Source: F23-D06 sp947165685 (lineage in GTDB: Bacteria > Bacteroidota > Bacteroidia > Bacteroidales > WCHB1-69). From it: 11,161 bases of DNA. Positions 1 through 6,245 of the stretch are shown piece after piece. How positions within the stretch are numbered: position 1 is the first letter of the stretch; every line of letters begins with the position of its first letter. The notes under the pieces were generated by a model. The model was not told the origin of the DNA and did no database searches. It worked only from the letters and a program-made list of their open reading frames with translations. The DNA is taken from positions 1 through 11,161 of the forward strand of contig CAMVBK010000079.1 of the NCBI GenBank assembly GCA_947165685.1, in the 5' to 3' direction. The translations under genes and the position numbers were made by a program.

Positions 1-1
1 A

Positions 2-385
2 ACCGTTGCCGAACGCGACAGTGTGGGTAAAATCCCGATGGTGCCGGTTTCCGACTTCAAGAACGATCGTCGCCGTAATTACCGCGCCGCCGACAACAAA
101 AACTACTTGGACGGCGACTGGCAGTCTTTGAAGAGTATGGATGATTGGAAGAATGCCACTACCAATGAAGAAGCTACGGACAAGATGTATGTCAAAAACA
201 CGAAAAACTACGACTTCTCTCTTGTCAGCGACCATGCTCGCGTCTATAAGGGCGGTTCTTGGAAGGATATTCCGTATTGGGCTTCTCCGGGTGCAAGACG
301 TTACTTAGACGAGGACGAGGCAACCGACTACATCGGTTTCCGTTGTGCCATGGCACGCGTGGGTTCTCAGACCAAGGGAAAATAA
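2..385 (+). CDS. gldJ: GldJ-like gliding/type IX secretion lipoprotein, 3' part only
   Basis: The reading frame is open from base 2 to the TAA at 383-385, so about 127 C-terminal residues are present and the start lies outside the window. The end has the formylglycine-generating-enzyme (SUMF1-like) fold signature: RVYKGGSW, then YW and an ARRYLDED stretch, then IGFRCAM close to the C-terminus. In Bacteroidetes this pattern, with GFRCAM-RVG at the end, matches GldJ. GldK/PorK, from memory, ends differently (GFR without CAM-RVG). GldJ is an outer-membrane lipoprotein needed for gliding and for stability of the type IX secretion machinery; the SUMF1 fold is structural there, not known to be enzymatic. 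The lipobox cannot be seen because the N-terminus is missing. Family assignment is firm; GldJ rather than another SUMF1-like paralogue is an inference. Confidence 0.72.
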   Translation, partial: TVAERDSVGKIPMVPVSDFKNDRRRNYRAADNKNYLDGDWQSLKSMDDWKNATTNEEATDKMYVKNTKNYDFSLVSDHARVYKGGSWKDIPYWASPGARRYLDEDEATDYIGFRCAMARVGSQTKGK

Positions 386-407
386 TCATCACGTAATCAA
401 TAATATA

Positions 408-442
408 CAGACCTCTTTCTTCGGATCGAGGTCTGTTTTTTT
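408..442 (+). terminator. Intrinsic terminator after gldJ
   Basis: An 8-bp perfect stem, CAGACCTC (408-415) with GAGGTCTG (428-435), a 12-base loop and a run of seven T (436-442) follow the gldJ stop by 22 bases. This separates gldJ transcription from the next gene, whose ATG is only 16 bases beyond the T-run. Confidence 0.88.
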
Positions 443-457
443 CTGTATAAACACTAT

Positions 458-1849
458 ATGGCCCTTAATCTTCATTTCAAACCTATAGAAATTCAACATC
501 GCGATATTTTTCAGCCCTATTTGGAGAAAAATTCGCAAACTTGTGACCGTAATTTTGTCAATTTCTTTTGTTGGCAGCATTATTACCACACTTCGTGGAC
601 GGAGATTGACGGTTGGCTGGTTGTGCGTGCCTATATCAACGGAGACCGTCGTGCCGCCTATATCGTCTTTTCCCAAGCGGAAACGCCCGATTATTCCGCT
701 ATTATTCCTTATTTGGAGGCGGATGCCGCTCTGCTGGGCCTTCCGCTTACCTTGATGGGGCTAACCGAAAGTGAATGTGACCAACTCCGGCAACAGTTCC
801 CCGACTCATTTTTGTTCGACAACAACCGCGATTTCGCAGACTACGTTTATCGGACAGAAGATTTGGCCTCGCTGAAAGGTCGGAAATATGCGCAAAAGCG
901 AAATCATGTCAATAAGTTCAAATCCTTGTATTCCTATCGCTATGAAATCATTGATAATGAGAATCTTGCGGATTGCAAAAAATTAGAGGAGGCATGGCTG
1001 GAAAAACATGCGGACGATGAATCGGCGCAAGCCGAGCACTTGACGATTGAAAAAGCTTTTCGGTATTATCAGGAGTTGAAGTTGTTCGGTGGGGTGCTGT
1101 ATGTGGAGAACGAACCGGTCGCTTTTACATACGGTTCCGACCTGAATGAGCAGATGTTCTGTACGCATGTGGAAAAAGGGGATATTCGTTATGAAGGTGT
1201 ATATCAGATGATTAACCAGCTTTTTGCACAACATCTTCCGGAACACTTCGTTTGGGTTAATCGAGAGGAAGATATGGGATTGGCCGGGTTGCGGAAATCG
1301 AAAATGTCGTATGAACCGTCTCGATTGCAATACAAGACGACGGCTCTGAAACTGACACCGCAGATGCATGACATTATCCATATTTGGAAGCAATGTTTCG
1401 GTGAGACGGATGTTTCGGTTTTCACGTTCCTTTCGCGCTACTATTTCGAGCATTGCGCCTTTGCCGAGATGGTGGAGGGGCACGTTGTATCGATGGTGTT
1501 CATGATTCCTTGTCAGACCTCCTTGGGGTTGGGCGCTTATTTGTACGGTGTTGCAACGCTGCCGCAGTATCAACACAAGGGAATCTCCACGCGCTTAGTT
1601 CACAGGGCTTTGGCCGAATGCAGGGACAAAGGAGCGGATTTCTCATTCTTGATTCCGGGCGATCCTGAGCTGGCGGATTTTTATGGCCGATTCGGATATG
1701 TCGGCACGCAGACTCGTGCGGAGTTTCTTTGCGACATGGATTTGGGGACGGGCGAAAAGGAAAAAGACAGAATTTTGGTTCTGCCTTTGTCAAAATCGTT
1801 CGAGAAGGAAGGTCTTTCGGATGTGCTGGAGTGCATGCCGCTGCTGTAG
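458..1849 (+). CDS. DUF2156 / GNAT acetyltransferase fusion protein
   Basis: A 463-residue soluble protein with two parts. Residues about 5-295 match the DUF2156 family (related to the C-terminal aminoacyl-transfer domain of lysylphosphatidylglycerol synthases). Visible marks are KYAQKRNHVNKF at 143-154 and the NREEDMGLAGLRKSK motif from 268. Residues about 300-430 form a GNAT domain: IWKQCFGE (309-316), the acetyl-CoA loop region LYGVATLPQYQHKGIS (362-377, Q/R-x-x-G-x type) and DFYGRFGYVG (407-416). There is no signal peptide or membrane segment, so it should be cytoplasmic. DUF2156 proteins themselves have a double GNAT-like fold, so the chain would carry three such folds. The substrate is unknown; acyl- or aminoacyl-transfer is an inference. 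The ATG at 458 is the first in frame and lies just after the gldJ terminator. The gene converges with the META-domain gene, the stops being 9 bases apart. Confidence 0.85.
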   Translation: MALNLHFKPIEIQHRDIFQPYLEKNSQTCDRNFVNFFCWQHYYHTSWTEIDGWLVVRAYINGDRRAAYIVFSQAETPDYSAIIPYLEADAALLGLPLTLMGLTESECDQLRQQFPDSFLFDNNRDFADYVYRTEDLASLKGRKYAQKRNHVNKFKSLYSYRYEIIDNENLADCKKLEEAWLEKHADDESAQAEHLTIEKAFRYYQELKLFGGVLYVENEPVAFTYGSDLNEQMFCTHVEKGDIRYEGVYQMINQLFAQHLPEHFVWVNREEDMGLAGLRKSKMSYEPSRLQYKTTALKLTPQMHDIIHIWKQCFGETDVSVFTFLSRYYFEHCAFAEMVEGHVVSMVFMIPCQTSLGLGAYLYGVATLPQYQHKGISTRLVHRALAECRDKGADFSFLIPGDPELADFYGRFGYVGTQTRAEFLCDMDLGTGEKEKDRILVLPLSKSFEKEGLSDVLECMPLL

Positions 1850-1858
1850 CGGGAAAAG

Positions 1859-2305
1859 CTATTCTACAGTGTTCAAATCGACGCCTTCAAATCGCATGAT
1901 TTCTTCGTTTGCGTTGGAGAGGATTAGTTCATTCCCTTTGATTTGGTACAAGTTGACATCCCGTTTCAGCGCTTTGATGAACTGTTTTTCCACGGCCATT
2001 TTTTGACACAGCCGTTTGGTGGAGCCTTGGTATTCGATTTTCATTTTGCCTTTTTTGCCGGTGTCGTAGGAGCCGAAGAAGGTGTTGCATCCGAGGTTGC
2101 CTTGAATGCTTCCTGCGGAGTCGAAGGTGATGAACGGCCGCAGGGCGAATTCCTTGGTGATTTCCTCGCCTTCCAACGCCACGAGATTCCATTGCGTTCC
2201 AATTAGCGGCAAATCTCCGGTTTTCACGTTTTTCTTGGAGGTTTTGCAGCAACAGCAGGTCAGCACCAGGGATAACATAATTAAGGAGAAGATGGATTTT
2301 TTCAT
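1859..2305 (-). CDS. META-domain (HslJ-like) probable lipoprotein
   Basis: A 148-residue protein with an N-terminal hydrophobic segment (residues 5-16) running into four consecutive cysteines (17-20), then a short basic linker and a META domain from about residue 36 to 141. Typical META features are GTQWNL (36-41), the GNLGCNTFFGSY stretch (69-80) and STKRLC with Glu106 (95-106). HslJ-type proteins in other bacteria are envelope proteins, the E. coli one linked to novobiocin resistance; the molecular role is not known. The Cys run suggests lipidation, but the lipobox is not classical because the residue before the likely modified Cys is itself Cys or Thr. It begins 4 bases after the yihA stop, so it is probably the last gene of the envC-yihA operon. 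No terminator is visible in the 9-base gap to the convergent neighbour. Confidence 0.82.
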   Translation of the reverse strand: MKKSIFSLIMLSLVLTCCCCKTSKKNVKTGDLPLIGTQWNLVALEGEEITKEFALRPFITFDSAGSIQGNLGCNTFFGSYDTGKKGKMKIEYQGSTKRLCQKMAVEKQFIKALKRDVNLYQIKGNELILSNANEEIMRFEGVDLNTVE

Positions 2306-2309
2306 GTCG

Positions 2310-2921
2310 TTATTCTTCTGATTTTGAATATTGTTGGTTGATTTCTTCGATAAAATCGAGAATTTTCTCCTTCCCGTGGCCTGACACGGCAGACGACGGC
2401 ATCATCACGGGGAGTTCTTCCCAAGTCTCTGAAAGAGCATTTTTCATCTTCTGCATGTTGCTCATCGCTTTGCCGCCTGAAACTTTGTCGGTTTTGGTGA
2501 AAATGATGGCAAAGGGGACACCGTTTTCGCCGAGGTTGTTGATAAAGTCGATGTCGATGCGTTGCGGTTCGATGCGGGAATCGATCAGAACGAAGACGAG
2601 TTGGAGATTTTCGCGGAAAAGCAGGTAGTCGGAGATCATTTTCCGCCATTTTTCGCGATTGGTTTTTGAAGTCTTGGCGAATCCATAGCCTGGCAGATCC
2701 ACCAAATACCACGCCTTGTTGATGATGAAGTGGTTGATGGTCTGAGTCTTGCCGGGCTGGGAAGAGGTTTTGGCGAGGCTTTTGTGGTTCGTGAGCATGT
2801 TGATGAGGGAGGATTTGCCCACGTTGGACCGGCCGATGAAGGCGTATTCGGGTTTGTCGGGAGTCGGGCATTTGCGCCAGTCGGCTTCGCTTTGCAGGTA
2901 TTCGGCGGTTTTGATGATCAT
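2310..2921 (-). CDS. yihA: Ribosome biogenesis GTPase YihA/YsxC (EngB)
   Basis: A 203-residue TRAFAC-class GTPase of normal length for EngB/YihA/YsxC, which assists late assembly of the large ribosomal subunit. The G motifs are all present: G1 GRSNVGKS (30-37), the G2 region PGKTQTIN (56-63), G3 DLPG (75-78) followed by YGFA, G4 TKTD (142-145, the usual EngB variant of NKxD), and G5 SSAVSGHGK (176-184). There is no signal sequence, consistent with a cytoplasmic protein. The ATG at 2921 is 6 bases after the envC stop and the stop is 4 bases before the META gene, so the three are very likely co-transcribed. No key residue is missing. Confidence 0.97.
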   Translation of the reverse strand: MIIKTAEYLQSEADWRKCPTPDKPEYAFIGRSNVGKSSLINMLTNHKSLAKTSSQPGKTQTINHFIINKAWYLVDLPGYGFAKTSKTNREKWRKMISDYLLFRENLQLVFVLIDSRIEPQRIDIDFINNLGENGVPFAIIFTKTDKVSGGKAMSNMQKMKNALSETWEELPVMMPSSAVSGHGKEKILDFIEEINQQYSKSEE

Positions 2922-2927
2922 ACGTTG

Positions 2928-4250
2928 CTATTTTCGGGCGAGCCATTCGTTGGGGTTCACGTATCGGTCGTTCTTCCAGATTTCAAAGTGTAGTTCGTAG
3001 GTGTTGGAAGTGGCGCTCTTGGCCACGGTGCCGATGGTCTGTTTGGTGGAGACCTTGTCGCCCTTCTTTACGTTTGCACTTGCAAGGTTTTGATATACAG
3101 TGAGATATTCTCCGTGTCGAATCATTACAACGGTAGTGCCCATGATGTTCATCACGCCGGTGACCTCACCGTCGAAGACGGCACGTGCGGGGGTTCCGGA
3201 CTCCACCATGATGTCGATGCCGTGGTTTTCAATCTGCACGGAGGGTACGTCTGGGTGGGCGTAGTTGCCGAAGTCGCTGACTTTGGCTCCTTTTGCCACA
3301 GGCCAGGGCAGTTTCCCCTTGTTGTTGATGAATGAGGTGTTGAGGTTCTTTTCCTCCGGCGTGAGGGCGATGGAGGTAGTGGATTTTGCGGACGACGAGG
3401 TGCCGGTGGAGGCGGATGCGGCGGTGGAAGTCCCTGCGGAGGCTTTTCCGGAGGCGCCCTTCGCTTTTTTCTTGTTGCGTTCGGCATTGGCTTTCGCAAT
3501 CTCGTCTTTGACGGCTTTTTGGATGGCGGCGTCGATTTCGCGACGTTTTTGTTGTTTTTGTTTAAGTTCGGCGTTGAGTTTCTGGGACTCTTTTTTCAGT
3601 TGTGCGGCATTTTGCGTCTTTTTCCTTCGATCGTTCTCTAAGCTTTTGATTTCCTTTTCTTTGGAGGAGAGTGTCGTCAGCTTGTCGTTTTTGAGTGCCA
3701 AGATTTCATCGTTCTTTTGTGTCAGTTCGGCAGTCGTTTTTTCAATCAATTCGGACTGTTGGCGTACGTTGCGGGAGAAGATGGCGTAGTATCGGATGCG
3801 ACGGAACATTTGGGAGAAATTGTCGGCGGCAAGGATGAAGGTCACTTTGTCGAGCAACCGGCGGTTGCGGTAAGCGTTATAGACCACTTGGGCATAATCG
3901 GTCTTCATATAAGCCAACCGTTTCTCCAACTGTTTGATTTCTTGTTGGTTTTGCTCCTGCTCATCTTCCATTTGAATGATTTGCGAGTTGAGGTTGGTGA
4001 TCATCTTCTCCCGGTTCTGTATTTGCTGTCGCAGCAGCGCCGCTTGTTGCACGGCTGCTTTGTGGTTCGATTCGTTTTTCTTCAAAAGTTTCTGTGTGTT
4101 GGCAATCTCGTTTTCGATTTTCTGCTTGTCTTTTTTGAGCTGGGTGCTGCTTTTCCCCTTCTGGGCAAGTGAAAGCGCGGGAAGGGAGCACAGCATGACC
4201 AGCAAAAGCAAGGTTCCGAAGTGGCGGCGTATGGGGGCGAAATAATCCAT
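2928..4250 (-). CDS. envC: EnvC-like murein hydrolase activator (degenerate LytM/M23 domain)
   Basis: A 440-residue exported protein: signal peptide with basic n-region, hydrophobic core at 12-27 and likely cleavage near SLA-Q (29/30); long coiled coil, about 35-260, rich in Lys, Glu and Gln; Ala/Ser/Thr/Gly linker (264-296); and a C-terminal LytM (M23) domain (about 313-438). The catalytic positions are largely lost. The first His of HxxxD is Asn342 (Asp346 kept), YxHL reads YQNL (Asn388), and HxH reads ELH (Glu419, His421 kept). This fits an EnvC-type activator of cell-wall amidases rather than an active peptidase; its partner amidase is not in the window. In-frame upstream starts exist (ATG 4262, TTG 4271), but a promoter-like box at 4269-4276 would leave no leader for them, so ATG 4250 is preferred. 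It is first in the envC-yihA-META cluster. Confidence 0.9.
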   Translation of the reverse strand: MDYFAPIRRHFGTLLLLVMLCSLPALSLAQKGKSSTQLKKDKQKIENEIANTQKLLKKNESNHKAAVQQAALLRQQIQNREKMITNLNSQIIQMEDEQEQNQQEIKQLEKRLAYMKTDYAQVVYNAYRNRRLLDKVTFILAADNFSQMFRRIRYYAIFSRNVRQQSELIEKTTAELTQKNDEILALKNDKLTTLSSKEKEIKSLENDRRKKTQNAAQLKKESQKLNAELKQKQQKRREIDAAIQKAVKDEIAKANAERNKKKAKGASGKASAGTSTAASASTGTSSSAKSTTSIALTPEEKNLNTSFINNKGKLPWPVAKGAKVSDFGNYAHPDVPSVQIENHGIDIMVESGTPARAVFDGEVTGVMNIMGTTVVMIRHGEYLTVYQNLASANVKKGDKVSTKQTIGTVAKSATSNTYELHFEIWKNDRYVNPNEWLARK

Positions 4251-4268
4251 GATAAGAAACATAACCTG

Positions 4269-4276
4269 CAAAAATA
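4269..4276 (-). promoter_or_regulatory. Candidate -7 box for the envC operon
   Basis: Read on the minus strand this is TATTTTTG, an exact fit to the Bacteroidetes -7 consensus TAnnTTTG, about 19 bases before the preferred envC start. No good -33 box is seen upstream, and the region is AT-rich, so chance is possible. Confidence 0.4.
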
Positions 4277-4300
4277 GCAGTTCTTAGCGTCGATTGTTGC

Positions 4301-4342
4301 ATCTACGATATATTTTATTAACATAATATCGTTAATCTACGA
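4301..4342. repeat. Direct and inverted repeats between envC and pnuC
   Basis: Two exact copies of ATCTACGA lie at 4301-4308 and 4335-4342, 34 bases apart start to start (about three helical turns). Overlapping the first copy and reaching the edge of the second is an inverted repeat with 7-base arms, ACGATAT (4305-4311) and ATATCGT (4326-4332). The block sits between the candidate promoters of the divergent envC and pnuC genes, where an operator would be expected. No known regulator motif is recognised. Confidence 0.45.
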
Positions 4343-4356
4343 ACGGGATATTTTGT

Positions 4357-4364
4357 TACCTTTG
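4357..4364 (+). promoter_or_regulatory. Candidate -7 box for pnuC
   Basis: TACCTTTG matches TAnnTTTG exactly and is followed by GCCGCCG and a T9 run, about 31 bases before the ATG at 4396. The lspA promoter has the same TTTGCCG extension. A weak TTA-like element at 4332-4334 is the only -33 candidate. Confidence 0.55.
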
Positions 4365-4395
4365 CCGCCGTTTTTTTTTGAAGAAAAGTGCTTAT

Positions 4396-5016
4396 ATGTC
4401 TGTGGATATTGCCATTGAGATTGCAGGAGCCGTTATCGGGCTCGTCTATTTGTTTCTGGAATACAAGGCTAATGTGTGGCTTTGGCCTGTCGGGATTTTG
4501 ATGTCGGCTTTTTATGTGGTCATCTATATGACGGGCAAGTTCTATGCCGATGCCGCGCTTCAGGTCTATTATATCGGGGCCAATGCGTACGGTTTGCTCA
4601 AATGGACAGTTTCCCGGCGGCGCAAAATGCCGTCGGAAGTTCATGAAGAAACGGAGCTGCCCATCATTTCAACGCCCAAGAGGCAGATTCTGCCGTTGTC
4701 GCTTGTCGCGCTCGGCTTGTGGATGCTGTTGTACTTCATATTGGGGAAATACACCGACAGCCCAGTTCCGCTTGGCGATGCCTTCACGACTTCGCTTAGC
4801 ATAGTGGCCATGTGGATGTTGTCCCGCAAATATGTGGAACAGTGGCTGTTGTGGGTCGTGGTAGATGTGGTTTGCGTTGCGCTCTACCTGTGGAAGGGGC
4901 TGTATCCCACCGCCATTCTGTATGCGGTGTATGTCGTGGTCGCCGTTCTCGGCTATTTCCGTTGGCGGAAGGAACTTCGGGATCAGAGGGCTTGCCAGCC
5001 GATATCGGAGCGGTAG
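4396..5016 (+). CDS. pnuC: PnuC-family nicotinamide riboside (or thiamine) transporter
   Basis: A 206-residue polytopic inner-membrane protein with about seven hydrophobic segments (roughly 5-22, 26-46, 52-69, 99-117, 128-143, 148-166, 170-189). PnuC family marks are FYADAALQVYY (49-59), YGLLKW (65-70), Asp128 with Trp140, and Asp157 in the next helix. A charged loop with RRR and KR separates helices three and four. PnuC proteins are facilitators that bring in nicotinamide riboside for NAD synthesis; in Bacteroidetes close relatives (PnuT) carry thiamine instead. No nadR/nrtR or thiamine gene adjoins it and no TPP-riboswitch fold is evident in the roughly 30-base leader, so the substrate is left open. 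The frame continues upstream to TTG 4378, but ATG 4396 leaves a more reasonable leader. Its last 11 codons overlap the 3' end of purD on the other strand. Confidence 0.88.
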   Translation: MSVDIAIEIAGAVIGLVYLFLEYKANVWLWPVGILMSAFYVVIYMTGKFYADAALQVYYIGANAYGLLKWTVSRRRKMPSEVHEETELPIISTPKRQILPLSLVALGLWMLLYFILGKYTDSPVPLGDAFTTSLSIVAMWMLSRKYVEQWLLWVVVDVVCVALYLWKGLYPTAILYAVYVVVAVLGYFRWRKELRDQRACQPISER

Positions 5017-6245
5017 AACAGGTCTTCGTTTTGCAGCGCCGACACGCCGTGGTAGGCATCCCGTTGCGCTTCCTTGAGGTTTTTCCCTTTGCCTACGACG
5101 AACAGGACTCTTCCGCCGTTGGAGAGCAGTTGTCCGTCTTCCTCTTTCACACCCATGCAGAACACTTGTTGCGGTATTTCAGCAGGGTTGTGCAGCGGAA
5201 TGTTTTTGGTGTAGCTGCCGGGATAGCCTTTGGCGGCCAGCACGACGCCGAGGAATGCTTCCTCGTGGAATTCGGGGCATACTTCTTTGTTGTCCAAGAC
5301 ATCCAGCATCATTTTTGTGAGGTCGCTCTTGAGTTTGGGTAGCACCACTTCGGTTTCGGGGTCGCCGAAGCGTGCATTGAACTCGATTACTTTTGGGCCG
5401 TCTTTGGTCAGCATCAGTCCGCCGTAGAGGACTCCGCAGAATGGGCAACCTTCGGCAATCAGGGCTTTGGCGGTGGGTCTCATGATGTGTTCCACGGCCC
5501 AGGCGATTTGTTCCTGCGGGATGACGGGGACCGGGGCGTAGGCACCCATTCCGCCGGTGTTCGGGCCTTTGTCGCCGTCGTAGGCGCGCTTGTGGTCTTG
5601 GGCGATGACGAGCGGTACGACCTGTTCGCCGTTCACCAGGGTGAGCAGCGAGAATTCGGGGCCTTGCAGGAATTCTTCCATCACCACTTTGCCTTTGCCG
5701 AAGCGGTTGTCCAACAGCATGTCTTTCAGTGCATTGTCAGCCTCTTCGACCGTCATGGCCACCACTACGCCCTTGCCGGCGGCCAGTCCGTCGTACTTGA
5801 TGACGATGGGGGCACCCTGTACGTCAAGGTACTGTTTGGCTGCGGGGTAGTCCTCGAAGGTGCGATAGGCGGCGGTGGGGATTTGGTATTTTTGCATGAG
5901 GTCTTTGGCGAACTCCTTGCTGCTTTCGATGCGGGCGGCGGCGGCGGTAGGGGCGAAGATGCGGAGCCCTGCCTGGGTGAACACCGTGGCGATGTCGTTG
6001 GCGAGGGCAGCCTCGGGACCGACAACGGTCAGTTCGATGCCGTTTTCCAGGGCGAAGTCGCGCAGTTCCTCGGTGGCGTTTTCGTCAATGGTGACCAGCG
6101 AGACGGGAGTGCCGGTCTGTTGCTGGATAGTTTTCATTCCGGCGTTGCCCGGGGCGACGAAGATCTCCGTTGCCAATTCCGATTGCGCCATTTTCCATGC
6201 GATGGCGTGTTCGCGGCCACCGCGTCCGATTACCAATATTTTCAT
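4983..6245 (-). CDS. purD: Phosphoribosylamine-glycine ligase (GARS)
   Basis: A 420-residue cytoplasmic ATP-grasp enzyme of normal length. It joins phosphoribosylamine and glycine with ATP to give glycinamide ribonucleotide, the second step of purine synthesis. Domains in order: N-terminal domain with the loop GRGGREHA (7-14); ATP-grasp core with KYDGLAAGKG (150-159), the EEFLQGPEFSLL region (190-201) and QDHKRAYDGDKGPNTGGMG (216-234); the family signature RFGDPETE (292-299) near the metal-binding site; and a C-terminal domain to GGRVLFVVGKG (377-387). The first loop has Arg8 where Ser is usual. The start ATG overlaps the stop of the upstream transglycosylase gene as ATGA, implying translational coupling. 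The 3' end overlaps pnuC by 34 bases. No other purine gene is nearby. Confidence 0.97.
   Translation of the reverse strand: MKILVIGRGGREHAIAWKMAQSELATEIFVAPGNAGMKTIQQQTGTPVSLVTIDENATEELRDFALENGIELTVVGPEAALANDIATVFTQAGLRIFAPTAAAARIESSKEFAKDLMQKYQIPTAAYRTFEDYPAAKQYLDVQGAPIVIKYDGLAAGKGVVVAMTVEEADNALKDMLLDNRFGKGKVVMEEFLQGPEFSLLTLVNGEQVVPLVIAQDHKRAYDGDKGPNTGGMGAYAPVPVIPQEQIAWAVEHIMRPTAKALIAEGCPFCGVLYGGLMLTKDGPKVIEFNARFGDPETEVVLPKLKSDLTKMMLDVLDNKEVCPEFHEEAFLGVVLAAKGYPGSYTKNIPLHNPAEIPQQVFCMGVKEEDGQLLSNGGRVLFVVGKGKNLKEAQRDAYHGVSALQNEDLFYRSDIGWQAL

Noticed and set aside
1..385. GldK/PorK as the identity of the truncated SUMF1-like protein.
   Set aside because: The C-terminal pattern RRYLDED...GFRCAM-RVG fits GldJ; GldK/PorK proteins, as I recall them, lack the CAM-RVG ending.
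1844..1869. Inverted repeat CTGTAG (1844-1849) / CTACAG (1864-1869) at the convergent ends of the GNAT-fusion and META genes, considered as a bidirectional terminator.
   Set aside because: The stem is only 6 pairs with a 14-base loop and no T-run follows on either strand.
2928..3310. Annotation as an active M23 zinc endopeptidase.
   Set aside because: Three of the catalytic or zinc-binding histidines are replaced, so an activator role is more likely.
4251..4395. A TPP or other riboswitch upstream of pnuC.
   Set aside because: The leader after the likely promoter is about 30 bases, too short for a known riboswitch, and no TPP core motifs are seen.
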